Shown: positions 8,062 through 16,039, counted from the stretch's first letter. The stretch: DNA of 16,350 nt from CAZULF01 sp964621215 (GCA_964621215.1 CAZULF010000044.1:1-16350); one strand, 5' to 3'. Numbers and translations are program-made. Notes: generated by a model not told the origin, from the sequence alone.

Positions 8062-10886
8062 CTGATTATAAAGCAACATTAAATTTACCCGAAACTGATT
8101 TTCCGATGAAAGCAAATCTCGCTGCGCGTGAGCCACAAATGCTTGAACATTGGCATGCCATTAATTTATATCAGCAATTGCGAGAGCTTGGTAAAACACG
8201 ACCTAAATTTGTGTTACATGATGGCCCGCCCTATGCTAATGGCGATATTCATCTCGGTCATGCAGTCAATAAAATTTTAAAAGATATTGTCACGAAATCA
8301 AAAACACTCAGCGGATTTGATGCGCCTTATATTCCGGGCTGGGATTGTCATGGTTTACCTATAGAATTAAATGTAGAAAAAAAATTAGGTAAAGCAGGGT
8401 TGCACATCAAGGCTAAAGATTTCCGTCATGCTTGTCGTGATTATGCGAAGCAACAAGTTGCCATTCAATCAGCTTCATTTCAACGTTTAGGTGTTGTGGG
8501 TGATTGGGAACATCCTTATTTAACTATGGATTTTAAATTTGAAGCCAATATCATTCGTACCTTAGGCATGATTTTTGCCAATGGTCACATCCATCGCGGT
8601 TATAAACCCGTGCATTGGTGTATTGAGTGTGGCTCAGCGTTAGCAGAAGCGGAAGTAGAATATGAAGATAAAGAATCGCCCGCATTAGATATCGCATTCA
8701 AAGTAATCGATCCTAAAGAATTATTAAATCGTTGCAATGTGATTGCTGAAACGCATATGGCACACGATATTGCGATTGTGATTTGGACCACAACGCCGTG
8801 GACTTTGCCGGCTAATCAAGCGGTAGCGGTGAGTGCAGATTTAAATTATGTTTTATTCACGGGTCATGTAGGCGGGCAATTACGCAATTTAATTGTCGCA
8901 GAGCCTTTGCTAGAAACTTTTGTGCGTCGTGCAGACATTATCGACATAACAGAAGTCGCCACTATTCCAGGACGCATGTTGGAAGGATTATTATTACAAC
9001 ATCCCTTTTATAATCGTAAGGTGCCCATTATTTTGGGAGCCCACGTGACTACGGAAACCGGTACTGGCGCGGTACATATCGCACCTGCTCACGGACAAGA
9101 AGATTATGAAGTGGGATTACAGTATGGTTTGCCAGTTGATCATGCCGTGATGGCCAATGGCTGTTTTCAACCGGACGCGCCATTAGTGGGTGGCATGTCA
9201 GTTTATAAAGCCAATAATGCTATTATCGAAACATTGATTTTACAAAATTGTTTATTGCACCAAGCCAAAATCACCCATAGTTATCCTCATTGTTGGCGAC
9301 ATAAAACACCATTGATTTTTCGTGGTACACCACAATGGTTTGTGAGCATGCAACAAAAGGGTTTACGCGAAATGACATTGGCTGCGATCGCTGGAGTGAA
9401 ATGGATTCCAGAATGGGGACAAGCACGCATTGCCGATATGATCAGCAAACGTCCTGATTGGTGTATCTCTCGCCAACGTAATTGGGGTGTGCCGATTCCT
9501 TTCTTTATTCAAAAAGACAGCGGTGAATTGCATCCCGATAGTTTATCCATTTTAGAAAAAGTTGCTAAACGCGTTGAGCAAGAGGGTGTCGATGCCTGGT
9601 TTGATGCGCAGCCGGAAGAGTTTTTAGGTAAAGATGCTGCATTTTATGATGCGTTGACCGATACGTTGGATGTGTGGTTTGATTCGGGGGCAAGTTATGA
9701 ATGCGTGTTACAACAACATCCGCATTTACAATTTCCCGCCGATTTATATTTAGAAGGTTCAGATCAACATCGAGGATGGTTCCAAACATCGTTATTATCT
9801 GCGGTTGCCGTCACAGGGCAAGCACCGTATCGACAAGTATTAACCCATGGTTTTACCGTCGATTCACAAGGTCGTAAAATGTCTAAGTCATTAGGCAATG
9901 GTGTTGAGCCTGAAAAAGTGACGAAAACGTTAGGCGCGGATATTTTACGTTTATGGGTTGCGTCAACCGATTATCGCGGCGAAATTGCAGGTTCTGATGA
10001 AATTTTAAAACGCACATCGGATATTTATCGTCGTATTCGTAATACGGCACGCTTCTTGCTGGCCAATTTAGCGGGCTTTGATCCTACACGAGATATTGTA
10101 CCAGCAGATAAATTGTTAAGTTTGGATGCGTGGGCTATTGAGCGTGCATTGCACGTGCAAGAAGAAATTAAAGTAGCCTATAACGATTATCAATTCCACC
10201 AAGTCTGTCAACGCGTACATCATTTTTGTAGCATAGATATGGGTAGTTTTTATTTAGATATCATCAAAGATCGACAATACACAACCCAAGCCGATAGCTT
10301 GGCACGACGCTCAGCACAAACAGCGATGTATCACATCATCGAAGCGTTGACGCGTTGGTTAGCACCGATTTTAAGCTTTACTGCCGAAGAATTGTGGCGT
10401 TATATTCCAGGTGAACATGGACAAAGTGTATTTTTAACAGAGTGGTATAACGGATTATTTTCAACTAAATCTACAACGCACATGGGGCAAGCTTATTGGC
10501 ATGAAATTATTTGTTTGCGTGATGCTGTGAATAAACAATTAGAAATGGCTCGTAATGCTGGTGTGATTGGCGCTGGTTTAGAAGCTGATGTGACTTTATA
10601 TTGTGAATCGCCCATTTATAAATTGTTAGCTCAGCTTGAAGATGAGCTACGTTTTGTCTTGATTACTTCGACGGCGAAGTTAATTGAGGTAAAAGAAGCG
10701 CCGAAAGAGGCGTCTGTAACGGATATTTCCGGGTTGTGGATCACAATTACCCCTTCCAAACATATTAAATGCGTACGCTGTTGGCATCGTTTGGAATCGG
10801 TTGGTCAAAATGCAGAACATCCAGAGTTATGCAGTCGTTGTGTGACTAACGTCGCTGGCAAAGGTGAACAAAGGCGGTTTGCATAA
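8058..10886 (+). CDS. ileS: Isoleucyl-tRNA synthetase
   Basis: 942 residues (E. coli 938). Charges tRNA-Ile with isoleucine in the cytoplasm. Class I signatures: HLGH (HIGH motif) at 65-68 and KMSKS at 607-611, five residues from the E. coli position. The CP1 editing domain occupies the middle (TTPWTLPANQAVA; TGTGAVHIAPAHGQEDYEVG). The C-terminal zinc knuckle has Cys905, Cys908, Cys925 and Cys928, with the same spacing as E. coli. This is the bacterial type carrying the C-terminal zinc site. It starts in the ATGA overlap with ribF, and its stop overlaps the lspA start by one base (TAATG). Nothing appears truncated or unusual. Confidence 0.98.
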   Translation: MTDYKATLNLPETDFPMKANLAAREPQMLEHWHAINLYQQLRELGKTRPKFVLHDGPPYANGDIHLGHAVNKILKDIVTKSKTLSGFDAPYIPGWDCHGLPIELNVEKKLGKAGLHIKAKDFRHACRDYAKQQVAIQSASFQRLGVVGDWEHPYLTMDFKFEANIIRTLGMIFANGHIHRGYKPVHWCIECGSALAEAEVEYEDKESPALDIAFKVIDPKELLNRCNVIAETHMAHDIAIVIWTTTPWTLPANQAVAVSADLNYVLFTGHVGGQLRNLIVAEPLLETFVRRADIIDITEVATIPGRMLEGLLLQHPFYNRKVPIILGAHVTTETGTGAVHIAPAHGQEDYEVGLQYGLPVDHAVMANGCFQPDAPLVGGMSVYKANNAIIETLILQNCLLHQAKITHSYPHCWRHKTPLIFRGTPQWFVSMQQKGLREMTLAAIAGVKWIPEWGQARIADMISKRPDWCISRQRNWGVPIPFFIQKDSGELHPDSLSILEKVAKRVEQEGVDAWFDAQPEEFLGKDAAFYDALTDTLDVWFDSGASYECVLQQHPHLQFPADLYLEGSDQHRGWFQTSLLSAVAVTGQAPYRQVLTHGFTVDSQGRKMSKSLGNGVEPEKVTKTLGADILRLWVASTDYRGEIAGSDEILKRTSDIYRRIRNTARFLLANLAGFDPTRDIVPADKLLSLDAWAIERALHVQEEIKVAYNDYQFHQVCQRVHHFCSIDMGSFYLDIIKDRQYTTQADSLARRSAQTAMYHIIEALTRWLAPILSFTAEELWRYIPGEHGQSVFLTEWYNGLFSTKSTTHMGQAYWHEIICLRDAVNKQLEMARNAGVIGAGLEADVTLYCESPIYKLLAQLEDELRFVLITSTAKLIEVKEAPKEASVTDISGLWITITPSKHIKCVRCWHRLESVGQNAEHPELCSRCVTNVAGKGEQRRFA

Positions 10887-11419
10887 TGATACGCACACTG
10901 CAACGACGCAATCTCTGCTGGCTAAGTTTATCGACACTGATTATTGTGCTGGATCAATTGTCAAAATGGCAATTGCAAAAAGTCTTACAGCCTTATGTAC
11001 CAATCAAATTGTTGCCGTTTTTAAATTTAACCTTGGCATTTAATCGCGGTACGGCATTTAGCTTATTTAGCAGCTCACCCAGTTGGTCGCAATGGGGCTT
11101 GAGTTTGTTGGCGATAGCCATAGCAATTTATATGATTTATTTGATGCTACAAACGCCTTCTACGCATAGATGGACATTAACGTCATATGCGCTTATTATT
11201 GGCGGTGCGCTCGGGAATTTATTAGATCGTTTGTGGCAAGGATATGTTACCGACTTTATTGATTTTCACCTGGGGAGTTGGCATTTCGCAACGTTTAATA
11301 TTGCTGATTCCGCTATTACTATCGGCGCCATTGTATTGGCAATAATATTATTACGCAATCCTGTAACACCTGCAGATTCCTCACTCATCTCGCACACTGA
11401 AACGGAAAAGAAAAAATGA
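10886..11419 (+). CDS. lspA: Lipoprotein signal peptidase (signal peptidase II)
   Basis: 177 residues, four predicted transmembrane helices. Cleaves the signal peptide of diacylglyceryl-modified prolipoproteins at the inner membrane. Family motifs in order: LDQLSK (22-27), FNRGTAFSL (52-60), GGALGNLLDRL (106-116), VTDFIDF (121-127) and FNIADSAI (137-144). The catalytic aspartates are Asp123 and Asp141. The start ATG overlaps the ileS TAA, and the stop overlaps the fkpB start (ATGA), showing tight coupling. Confidence 0.97.
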   Translation: MIRTLQRRNLCWLSLSTLIIVLDQLSKWQLQKVLQPYVPIKLLPFLNLTLAFNRGTAFSLFSSSPSWSQWGLSLLAIAIAIYMIYLMLQTPSTHRWTLTSYALIIGGALGNLLDRLWQGYVTDFIDFHLGSWHFATFNIADSAITIGAIVLAIILLRNPVTPADSSLISHTETEKKK

Positions 11420-11871
11420 ATGATACAACAGAAGACATCATAAAACCCAACAGTACAGTTATCCTTCATATCAATATGAAATTAACCGATGGTTCTGTCG
11501 CTGACAGCACGCGTGTGAATGGTCTTCCTGCTAAAATTACCTTAGGTTCAGGTGAAGTAACTCCAGCGTTTGAGTATGAATTAATTGGCATGAAAGTGGG
11601 GGATAAAAAAACGTTTACCCTGCCACCACAAGATGCATTTGGTTTTCCCAACCCAGCCAATATTCACACCATCGCTCGAGAGCGTTTTCCTGATACATTC
11701 AAAATGGAAAAAGATACTATCATTGAATTTGAACAACTCACCGGACAATCCGTTTTGGGAGTTATTCGTGATTTTAATGACGATGATGTTACTGTCGATT
11801 TTAACCATCCATTGTGTGGTCAAACGGTAGTATTTGAAGTAGAAATTATCGATTTGATGATGGAAAATTAA
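11416..11871 (+). CDS. fkpB: FKBP-type peptidyl-prolyl isomerase, SlpA/FkpB class
   Basis: 151 residues (E. coli SlpA/FkpB 149). Small cytoplasmic FKBP with an inserted-in-flap chaperone domain; catalyses proline isomerisation and helps folding. Family landmarks: the FKBP strand VILHINMKLTDGSVADST, ELIGMKVGDKKTF, the flap-domain region PQDAFGFPNPANIHTIARERF and the closing VTVDFNHPLCGQTVVFEVEI. It lies at the lspA-fkpB position conserved in gammaproteobacteria. The usual next gene, ispH, is absent here; instead the stop overlaps the convergent hipA stop by 4 bp. Confidence 0.95.
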   Translation: MNDTTEDIIKPNSTVILHINMKLTDGSVADSTRVNGLPAKITLGSGEVTPAFEYELIGMKVGDKKTFTLPPQDAFGFPNPANIHTIARERFPDTFKMEKDTIIEFEQLTGQSVLGVIRDFNDDDVTVDFNHPLCGQTVVFEVEIIDLMMEN

Positions 11872-13196
11872 TTTTTATAGTCTTTCGCTAATCGGCGTCG
11901 TGCGAATAGCATACCATCAAAAATAGGTTGAGATATTCTGTTGGGGAAGTTGGCAGGAAGATTATTCGACACTTTTTCCATTACATTATCCACTTGCTCT
12001 AGCATGTCATTCAGGATGGTCGTTGCTCGTACGGTAGAGTAATTGGCATGACTAGCCATACTCAAAAAATGATGCCGTTGAATTTCATGCCAGCGATAAT
12101 GAGTATTTTTTCCTTTTAACGCCATCGCCATTTTAATTTTTCTTGCTTGCAATTGATTAGTTGCAATGAGAGGGTAGGCTGACATAATGTCATAAAGAGG
12201 TGTTAGCTGATATTTGCCCGCGGGTAATAAATGGATGCTAAAATTTTTTGCGTGTCCATCGATGGCAGCTAATAAAAAAAACAGAACTTGTGACTTAAAA
12301 AAGGTATCACGATCTATCTCAGCATGATTCGAGCCCAGTAATAATGACATGATATTTTCTATACCAGGACCTCCATCTGATTGGTATTTCAAATTAGGTG
12401 AAATACCCAAAGCTTGGCACATATCCTCTTGTGGTAAACGTAAAAATTTATCGCCACTGACTGAAAATTTACGATCAAATCGTTCAACCACGAGTGCTTT
12501 GATATCTTCAAAATAAAGAATATCACATTTTGCAACGGGTAATCCAAATGCTTCGGCAATCTGTGAACATAACCACTCATTTTCGCAGCTATCACTTAAA
12601 TCCATATTTTGATGTTGAATATATCCAATGGGTAATTTAAATATATGTGTTGTTGGCGTCATACCTAAAGGTCTATTCCAACCATTATTCCAGTAAGAAA
12701 AGGCCGACTTTTCTTGTGCGCCGGCAATAGAAATGCGAAACTCGTCAGTATTATCCGTCATGCCAAGCGGATCCGCTTTTACATTGCGTAAAATGGCGGC
12801 TACTTCTTTTTCTTTTAACGCATGAAACAGTTGTTGATTAGAGACAGTAATATTTTCATCGGTCAGTATTTGTATTGCCCCAACACAATCTTTACCTATT
12901 GCAGCGAGCAAATCAAACGGCTGATCAGTTGGTGTGTGAAAACGGCGCTGAATGCGCGATCTAACTTGTGGGTTGTCGGGCAATAAATTATCAAAAAAAT
13001 TGTATACTACATCACCTATAAAGGCTTGTTCAATTAAAGGTAGTGATAATGAAATAGGCCGAGCTCCTGATGTATTTAGCCATATTGGGTCATAATTAAA
13101 TTTAAGACCGCCGGTCGTGGTTTTTTCTAATTTCCCAACCGATAACTCATTCATTAAAATATGTAAAACGCGAAGTTGTGATTGCATAGTTACCAT
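11868..13196 (-). CDS. hipA: HipA-type serine/threonine kinase toxin (complete copy)
   Basis: 442 residues from the ATG at 13196; a TTG 12 bp further up is possible but unneeded, and an ATG at 13187 is an alternative. It is close to E. coli HipA along the whole length (NFFDNLLPD, GGPGIENIM, DGHAKNFSI). Ser156 in RISIAGAQEK corresponds to the autophosphorylated Ser150. Asp313 in DGHAKNF and Asp336 in PLYDIM correspond to catalytic Asp309 and Mg-binding Asp332. E. coli HipA phosphorylates glutamyl-tRNA synthetase, stopping translation and causing persistence; the same target is likely but not shown. A GGAAGGA ribosome site lies within the end of hipB, which it overlaps by 7 bp, so toxin and antitoxin are coupled. 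An identical but 3'-truncated second copy lies at 14260-15252. Confidence 0.95.
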   Translation of the reverse strand: MVTMQSQLRVLHILMNELSVGKLEKTTTGGLKFNYDPIWLNTSGARPISLSLPLIEQAFIGDVVYNFFDNLLPDNPQVRSRIQRRFHTPTDQPFDLLAAIGKDCVGAIQILTDENITVSNQQLFHALKEKEVAAILRNVKADPLGMTDNTDEFRISIAGAQEKSAFSYWNNGWNRPLGMTPTTHIFKLPIGYIQHQNMDLSDSCENEWLCSQIAEAFGLPVAKCDILYFEDIKALVVERFDRKFSVSGDKFLRLPQEDMCQALGISPNLKYQSDGGPGIENIMSLLLGSNHAEIDRDTFFKSQVLFFLLAAIDGHAKNFSIHLLPAGKYQLTPLYDIMSAYPLIATNQLQARKIKMAMALKGKNTHYRWHEIQRHHFLSMASHANYSTVRATTILNDMLEQVDNVMEKVSNNLPANFPNRISQPIFDGMLFARRRLAKDYKN

Positions 13197-13441
13197 TCTT
13201 CCTTCCAAGCTGTGATGCTAGAAAGATCTTTATCTTTTGCCAACACAGTGAAATCTAATTGAACTGCAGAGAGTATACGCAGGAGAGTATCTAGCTTCGT
13301 GCCTTCAGGCTTGTTTTCAAAAGCGGAGATAGTTTTTTGTTTTAATCCTACCAAGTTAGCTACGTCAGTCTGGCTTAATTTAAATTTTTTACGTTGGCTG
13401 ATAACCAACAAGGCAAGTTCTTTAGGCGAACGAATTAGCAT
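13190..13441 (-). CDS. hipB: HipB-type antitoxin and autorepressor (copy 1)
   Basis: 83 residues with an XRE-type helix-turn-helix (about 22-46: LSQTDVANLVGLKQKTISAFEN), matching the fold of E. coli HipB (88 residues). It binds HipA and the operators upstream, repressing the pair. The flexible C-terminus ends in KEEW; E. coli HipB ends in NLEW, where the disordered tail is the Lon degradation signal and the last Trp contacts HipA. The shared ending suggests the same turnover. The start ATG has a GGGG ribosome site 7 nt upstream. An identical copy lies at 15246-15497. Confidence 0.95.
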   Translation of the reverse strand: MLIRSPKELALLVISQRKKFKLSQTDVANLVGLKQKTISAFENKPEGTKLDTLLRILSAVQLDFTVLAKDKDLSSITAWKEEW

Positions 13442-13456
13442 AGTAAAACCCCTATT

Positions 13457-13530
13457 TATACCTTTCAGGGTATATTTCTAATTATATACCTCTCAGGGGA
13501 TAAAAGCAAGTTTATACCTTATAGGGTATA
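13457..13530. promoter_or_regulatory. Three hip operator palindromes (copy 1)
   Basis: TATACC-N6-GGTATA at 13457-13474 and 13513-13530, and the near match TATACC-N6-GGGATA at 13485-13502. Starts are exactly 28 bp apart. The middle site fills the -35/-10 spacer of the hipBA promoter, the downstream one covers the predicted transcription start, and the third lies just upstream of -35. This resembles the E. coli HipB sites TATCC-N8-GGATA in half-site and symmetry. Binding by HipB is inferred. Confidence 0.8.
13481..13509 (-). promoter_or_regulatory. hipBA promoter (copy 1)
   Basis: On the minus strand -35 TTGCTT (plus 13504-13509), 17-bp spacer, perfect -10 TATAAT (plus 13481-13486). The start of transcription is expected near 13474, about 33 nt before the hipB ATG. 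The same promoter recurs at 15537-15565. Confidence 0.7.
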
Positions 13531-13549
13531 ATTAAGGCTTTTACTACCC

Positions 13550-13580
13550 GTAGCCTGGATGAAGCGAAGCGAAATCCGGG
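13550..13580 (+). repeat. REP-like palindrome, copy C
   Basis: Arms CCTGGAT (13554-13560) and ATCCGGG (13574-13580, one G-T pair) around a 13-nt loop. Same family as 4611 and 6840. It sits between the hip operators and the pilin stop codon, only 4 bp past that stop. Confidence 0.82.
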
Positions 13581-13584
13581 ATTT

Positions 13585-13983
13585 CTACCAGCAATCAGTC
13601 ACTGAACCGGTTCCTGTGTCGCCTTTCTGACCTAATTGGTTCAAGGTTAAGGTGCTACAGAGGGAGTCACTAGCCTGAGCACCTGTTGGGGCTGCTTGGA
13701 TAGTGTAATTGGACGCAGTGGCGCTAGTAATAGATAAATTATAATAACCAGAAGGTGAGGTCGCTGATGAACCGATATTGGCTAATGTGGCACCAACATA
13801 GGTGTTATTAGTCGTAAAATACCGTTCCATTTGTGCAGCTAAATTCAGGAGGGCGGCTTTTCCATCCGCACGACGGCTAGCTTGTATATAGCTATTGTAC
13901 GAGGGAACCGCAACAGCGATTAAAATTCCGATAATGACCATGACAATCACTAATTCAATTAATGTAAATCCGCGGTGTCGCAT
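13585..13983 (-). CDS. pilE: Type IV pilin, PilE-like minor pilin (copy 1)
   Basis: 132 residues. The short leader MRHRG is followed by the class III signal FTLIELVIVMVIIGILIAVAVPSY: prepilin peptidase would cut between Gly5 and Phe6 and methylate Phe6, and Glu10 is the conserved Glu5 of the mature protein. The C-terminal D-loop is bounded by Cys109 and Cys131 (SLCSTLTLNQLGQKG ... DCW), as in PilE-type minor pilins. A strong AAGGAG ribosome site lies at 13992-13997. The gene is alone, away from other pilus genes. The PilE subtype is inferred from the C-terminal pattern; pilin is certain. Identical copy at 15641-16039. Confidence 0.9.
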   Translation of the reverse strand: MRHRGFTLIELVIVMVIIGILIAVAVPSYNSYIQASRRADGKAALLNLAAQMERYFTTNNTYVGATLANIGSSATSPSGYYNLSITSATASNYTIQAAPTGAQASDSLCSTLTLNQLGQKGDTGTGSVTDCW

Positions 13984-14010
13984 AGGTTATTCTCCTTGAT
14001 AATTAACAAT

Positions 14011-14039
14011 ATAATATTATTTTTATGTAAAAAATACAA
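14011..14039 (-). promoter_or_regulatory. Candidate pilin promoter (copy 1; repeated at 16067-16095)
   Basis: On the minus strand -35 TTGTAT (plus 14034-14039, weak), 17-bp spacer, -10 TATTAT (plus 14011-14016, 5 of 6). The region is very AT-rich, so chance matches are likely. No sigma54 motif was seen. Confidence 0.3.
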
Positions 14040-14073
14040 TAAATCAATATGATACTTGAGGTGACCTTCTAGA

Positions 14074-14131
14074 TTGGTGCAATTACGGCAGGGATGGTGC
14101 AATTGGTGCAATTACGCTATTCTTGGTGCAA
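14074..14131. repeat. Two 29-bp tandem repeats between pilin gene and clpB (copy 1)
   Basis: TTGGTGCAATTACG-N7-TGGTGCAA occurs twice back to back (14074-14102, 14103-14131), followed by AATTAAGG. The word TGGTGCAAT thus starts at 14075, 14095, 14104 and 14124, spaced 20, 9 and 20 bp. It lies upstream of both the leftward pilin gene and rightward clpB, so it may bind a regulator of either. Confidence 0.8.
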
Positions 14132-14174
14132 TTAAGGATTGACGGAAACAATGCTTACTGAAAATGTGTGCTTA

Positions 14175-14204
14175 TTGATTTTTCGAATACCACCCTCATC
14201 TAAT
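14175..14204 (+). promoter_or_regulatory. Candidate clpB promoter (copy 1, now in front of a clpB stub)
   Basis: Identical to the element at 16231-16260. In this copy it would drive transcription into the truncated clpB and then antisense to the second hipA-hipB. Confidence 0.35.
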
Positions 14205-14244
14205 AGATTATATAAGTGAAACAACCTGAATAAGGAACCACATT

Positions 14245-14328
14245 ATGCGCATGGATAAATTAACGACCAAATTCTATAACGCATTGATGGATGCTAAAAT
14301 TTTTTGCGTGTCCATCGATGGCAGCTAA
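14245..14328 (+). pseudogene. clpB: clpB 5' stub fused to antisense hipA sequence
   Basis: The ATG at 14245 follows AAGGAA at 14232-14237. The first 17 residues (MRMDKLTTKFYNALMDA) match the ClpB N-terminus (E. coli MRLDRLTNKFQLALADA). After the duplication joint at ATGGATGC (14287-14294) the frame runs into reverse hipA, adding ten foreign residues (KIFCVSIDGS) before a TAA. The product is not functional ClpB. The ribosome site and promoter are intact, so the stub may still be expressed. Confidence 0.88.
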
Positions 14329-15252
14329 TAAAAAAAACAGAACTTGTGACTTAAAAAAGGTATCACGATCTATCTCAGCATGATTCGAGCCCAGTAATAA
14401 TGACATGATATTTTCTATACCAGGACCTCCATCTGATTGGTATTTCAAATTAGGTGAAATACCCAAAGCTTGGCACATATCCTCTTGTGGTAAACGTAAA
14501 AATTTATCGCCACTGACTGAAAATTTACGATCAAATCGTTCAACCACGAGTGCTTTGATATCTTCAAAATAAAGAATATCACATTTTGCAACGGGTAATC
14601 CAAATGCTTCGGCAATCTGTGAACATAACCACTCATTTTCGCAGCTATCACTTAAATCCATATTTTGATGTTGAATATATCCAATGGGTAATTTAAATAT
14701 ATGTGTTGTTGGCGTCATACCTAAAGGTCTATTCCAACCATTATTCCAGTAAGAAAAGGCCGACTTTTCTTGTGCGCCGGCAATAGAAATGCGAAACTCG
14801 TCAGTATTATCCGTCATGCCAAGCGGATCCGCTTTTACATTGCGTAAAATGGCGGCTACTTCTTTTTCTTTTAACGCATGAAACAGTTGTTGATTAGAGA
14901 CAGTAATATTTTCATCGGTCAGTATTTGTATTGCCCCAACACAATCTTTACCTATTGCAGCGAGCAAATCAAACGGCTGATCAGTTGGTGTGTGAAAACG
15001 GCGCTGAATGCGCGATCTAACTTGTGGGTTGTCGGGCAATAAATTATCAAAAAAATTGTATACTACATCACCTATAAAGGCTTGTTCAATTAAAGGTAGT
15101 GATAATGAAATAGGCCGAGCTCCTGATGTATTTAGCCATATTGGGTCATAATTAAATTTAAGACCGCCGGTCGTGGTTTTTTCTAATTTCCCAACCGATA
15201 ACTCATTCATTAAAATATGTAAAACGCGAAGTTGTGATTGCATAGTTACCAT
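14260..15252 (-). pseudogene. hipA: 3'-truncated hipA (copy 2)
   Basis: 330 residues from the ATG at 15252. Residues 1-322 are identical to the complete HipA, then eight foreign residues (QCVIEFGR) from the reverse strand of the clpB start, then TAA. It keeps the N-terminal part that holds HipB, the phosphorylated loop Ser156 and catalytic Asp313. It loses Asp336 of the Mg-binding motif and the C-terminal helical domain. Kinase activity is therefore unlikely; if stable, it might act as a HipB-binding decoy. It overlaps the clpB stub on the other strand. Confidence 0.93.
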
Positions 15253-15497
15253 TCTTCCTTCCAAGCTGTGATGCTAGAAAGATCTTTATCTTTTGCCAAC
15301 ACAGTGAAATCTAATTGAACTGCAGAGAGTATACGCAGGAGAGTATCTAGCTTCGTGCCTTCAGGCTTGTTTTCAAAAGCGGAGATAGTTTTTTGTTTTA
15401 ATCCTACCAAGTTAGCTACGTCAGTCTGGCTTAATTTAAATTTTTTACGTTGGCTGATAACCAACAAGGCAAGTTCTTTAGGCGAACGAATTAGCAT
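15246..15497 (-). CDS. hipB: HipB-type antitoxin (copy 2)
   Basis: 83 residues, identical to copy 1, with its own operators and promoter. Because its partner hipA is truncated, the locus has two antitoxin genes for one intact toxin gene. Leftward read-through from this copy could run through hipA copy 2 towards pilin copy 1. Confidence 0.94.
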   Translation of the reverse strand: MLIRSPKELALLVISQRKKFKLSQTDVANLVGLKQKTISAFENKPEGTKLDTLLRILSAVQLDFTVLAKDKDLSSITAWKEEW

Positions 15498-15512
15498 AGT
15501 AAAACCCCTATT

Positions 15513-15586
15513 TATACCTTTCAGGGTATATTTCTAATTATATACCTCTCAGGGGATAAAAGCAAGTTTATACCTTATAGGGTATA
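15513..15586. promoter_or_regulatory. Three hip operator palindromes (copy 2), with hipB promoter at 15537-15565
   Basis: Identical to 13457-13530: sites at 15513-15530, 15541-15558 and 15569-15586, again 28 bp apart. With copy 1, six sites compete for HipB. Confidence 0.78.
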
Positions 15587-15605
15587 ATTAAGGCTTTTAC
15601 TACCC

Positions 15606-15636
15606 GTAGCCTGGATGAAGCGAAGCGAAATCCGGG
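15606..15636 (+). repeat. REP-like palindrome, copy D (duplicate of copy C)
   Basis: Same sequence and setting as 13550-13580, carried along in the tandem duplication, so not an independent insertion. Confidence 0.82.
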
Positions 15637-15640
15637 ATTT

Positions 15641-16039
15641 CTACCAGCAATCAGTCACTGAACCGGTTCCTGTGTCGCCTTTCTGACCTAATTGGTTCAA
15701 GGTTAAGGTGCTACAGAGGGAGTCACTAGCCTGAGCACCTGTTGGGGCTGCTTGGATAGTGTAATTGGACGCAGTGGCGCTAGTAATAGATAAATTATAA
15801 TAACCAGAAGGTGAGGTCGCTGATGAACCGATATTGGCTAATGTGGCACCAACATAGGTGTTATTAGTCGTAAAATACCGTTCCATTTGTGCAGCTAAAT
15901 TCAGGAGGGCGGCTTTTCCATCCGCACGACGGCTAGCTTGTATATAGCTATTGTACGAGGGAACCGCAACAGCGATTAAAATTCCGATAATGACCATGAC
16001 AATCACTAATTCAATTAATGTAAATCCGCGGTGTCGCAT
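15641..16039 (-). CDS. pilE: Type IV pilin, PilE-like minor pilin (copy 2)
   Basis: 132 residues, identical to copy 1, with the same ribosome site and candidate promoter. This copy keeps the presumed ancestral position next to intact clpB. Confidence 0.9.
   Translation of the reverse strand: MRHRGFTLIELVIVMVIIGILIAVAVPSYNSYIQASRRADGKAALLNLAAQMERYFTTNNTYVGATLANIGSSATSPSGYYNLSITSATASNYTIQAAPTGAQASDSLCSTLTLNQLGQKGDTGTGSVTDCW

Larger units (their letters stand above)
12231..14286. repeat. 2056-bp tandem direct duplication, unit 1
   Basis: This stretch recurs immediately downstream at 14287-16342 with a constant offset of 2056. No mismatch was seen in the stretches compared, and the encoded HipB and pilin are identical. 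The unit runs from the middle of hipA (its N-terminal coding part) through hipB, operators, REP element, pilin gene and the clpB upstream region into the first 42 bases of clpB. Both joints carry the word ATGGATGC. Confidence 0.97.

Noticed and set aside
13197..13208. TTG start for hipA four codons upstream
   Set aside because: The GGAAGGA ribosome site lies over these codons and fits the ATG at 13196 instead.
14074..14136. Repeats resembling a short CRISPR array
   Set aside because: Units are directly adjacent, gaps are 7 nt rather than spacer length, and no cas genes are present.
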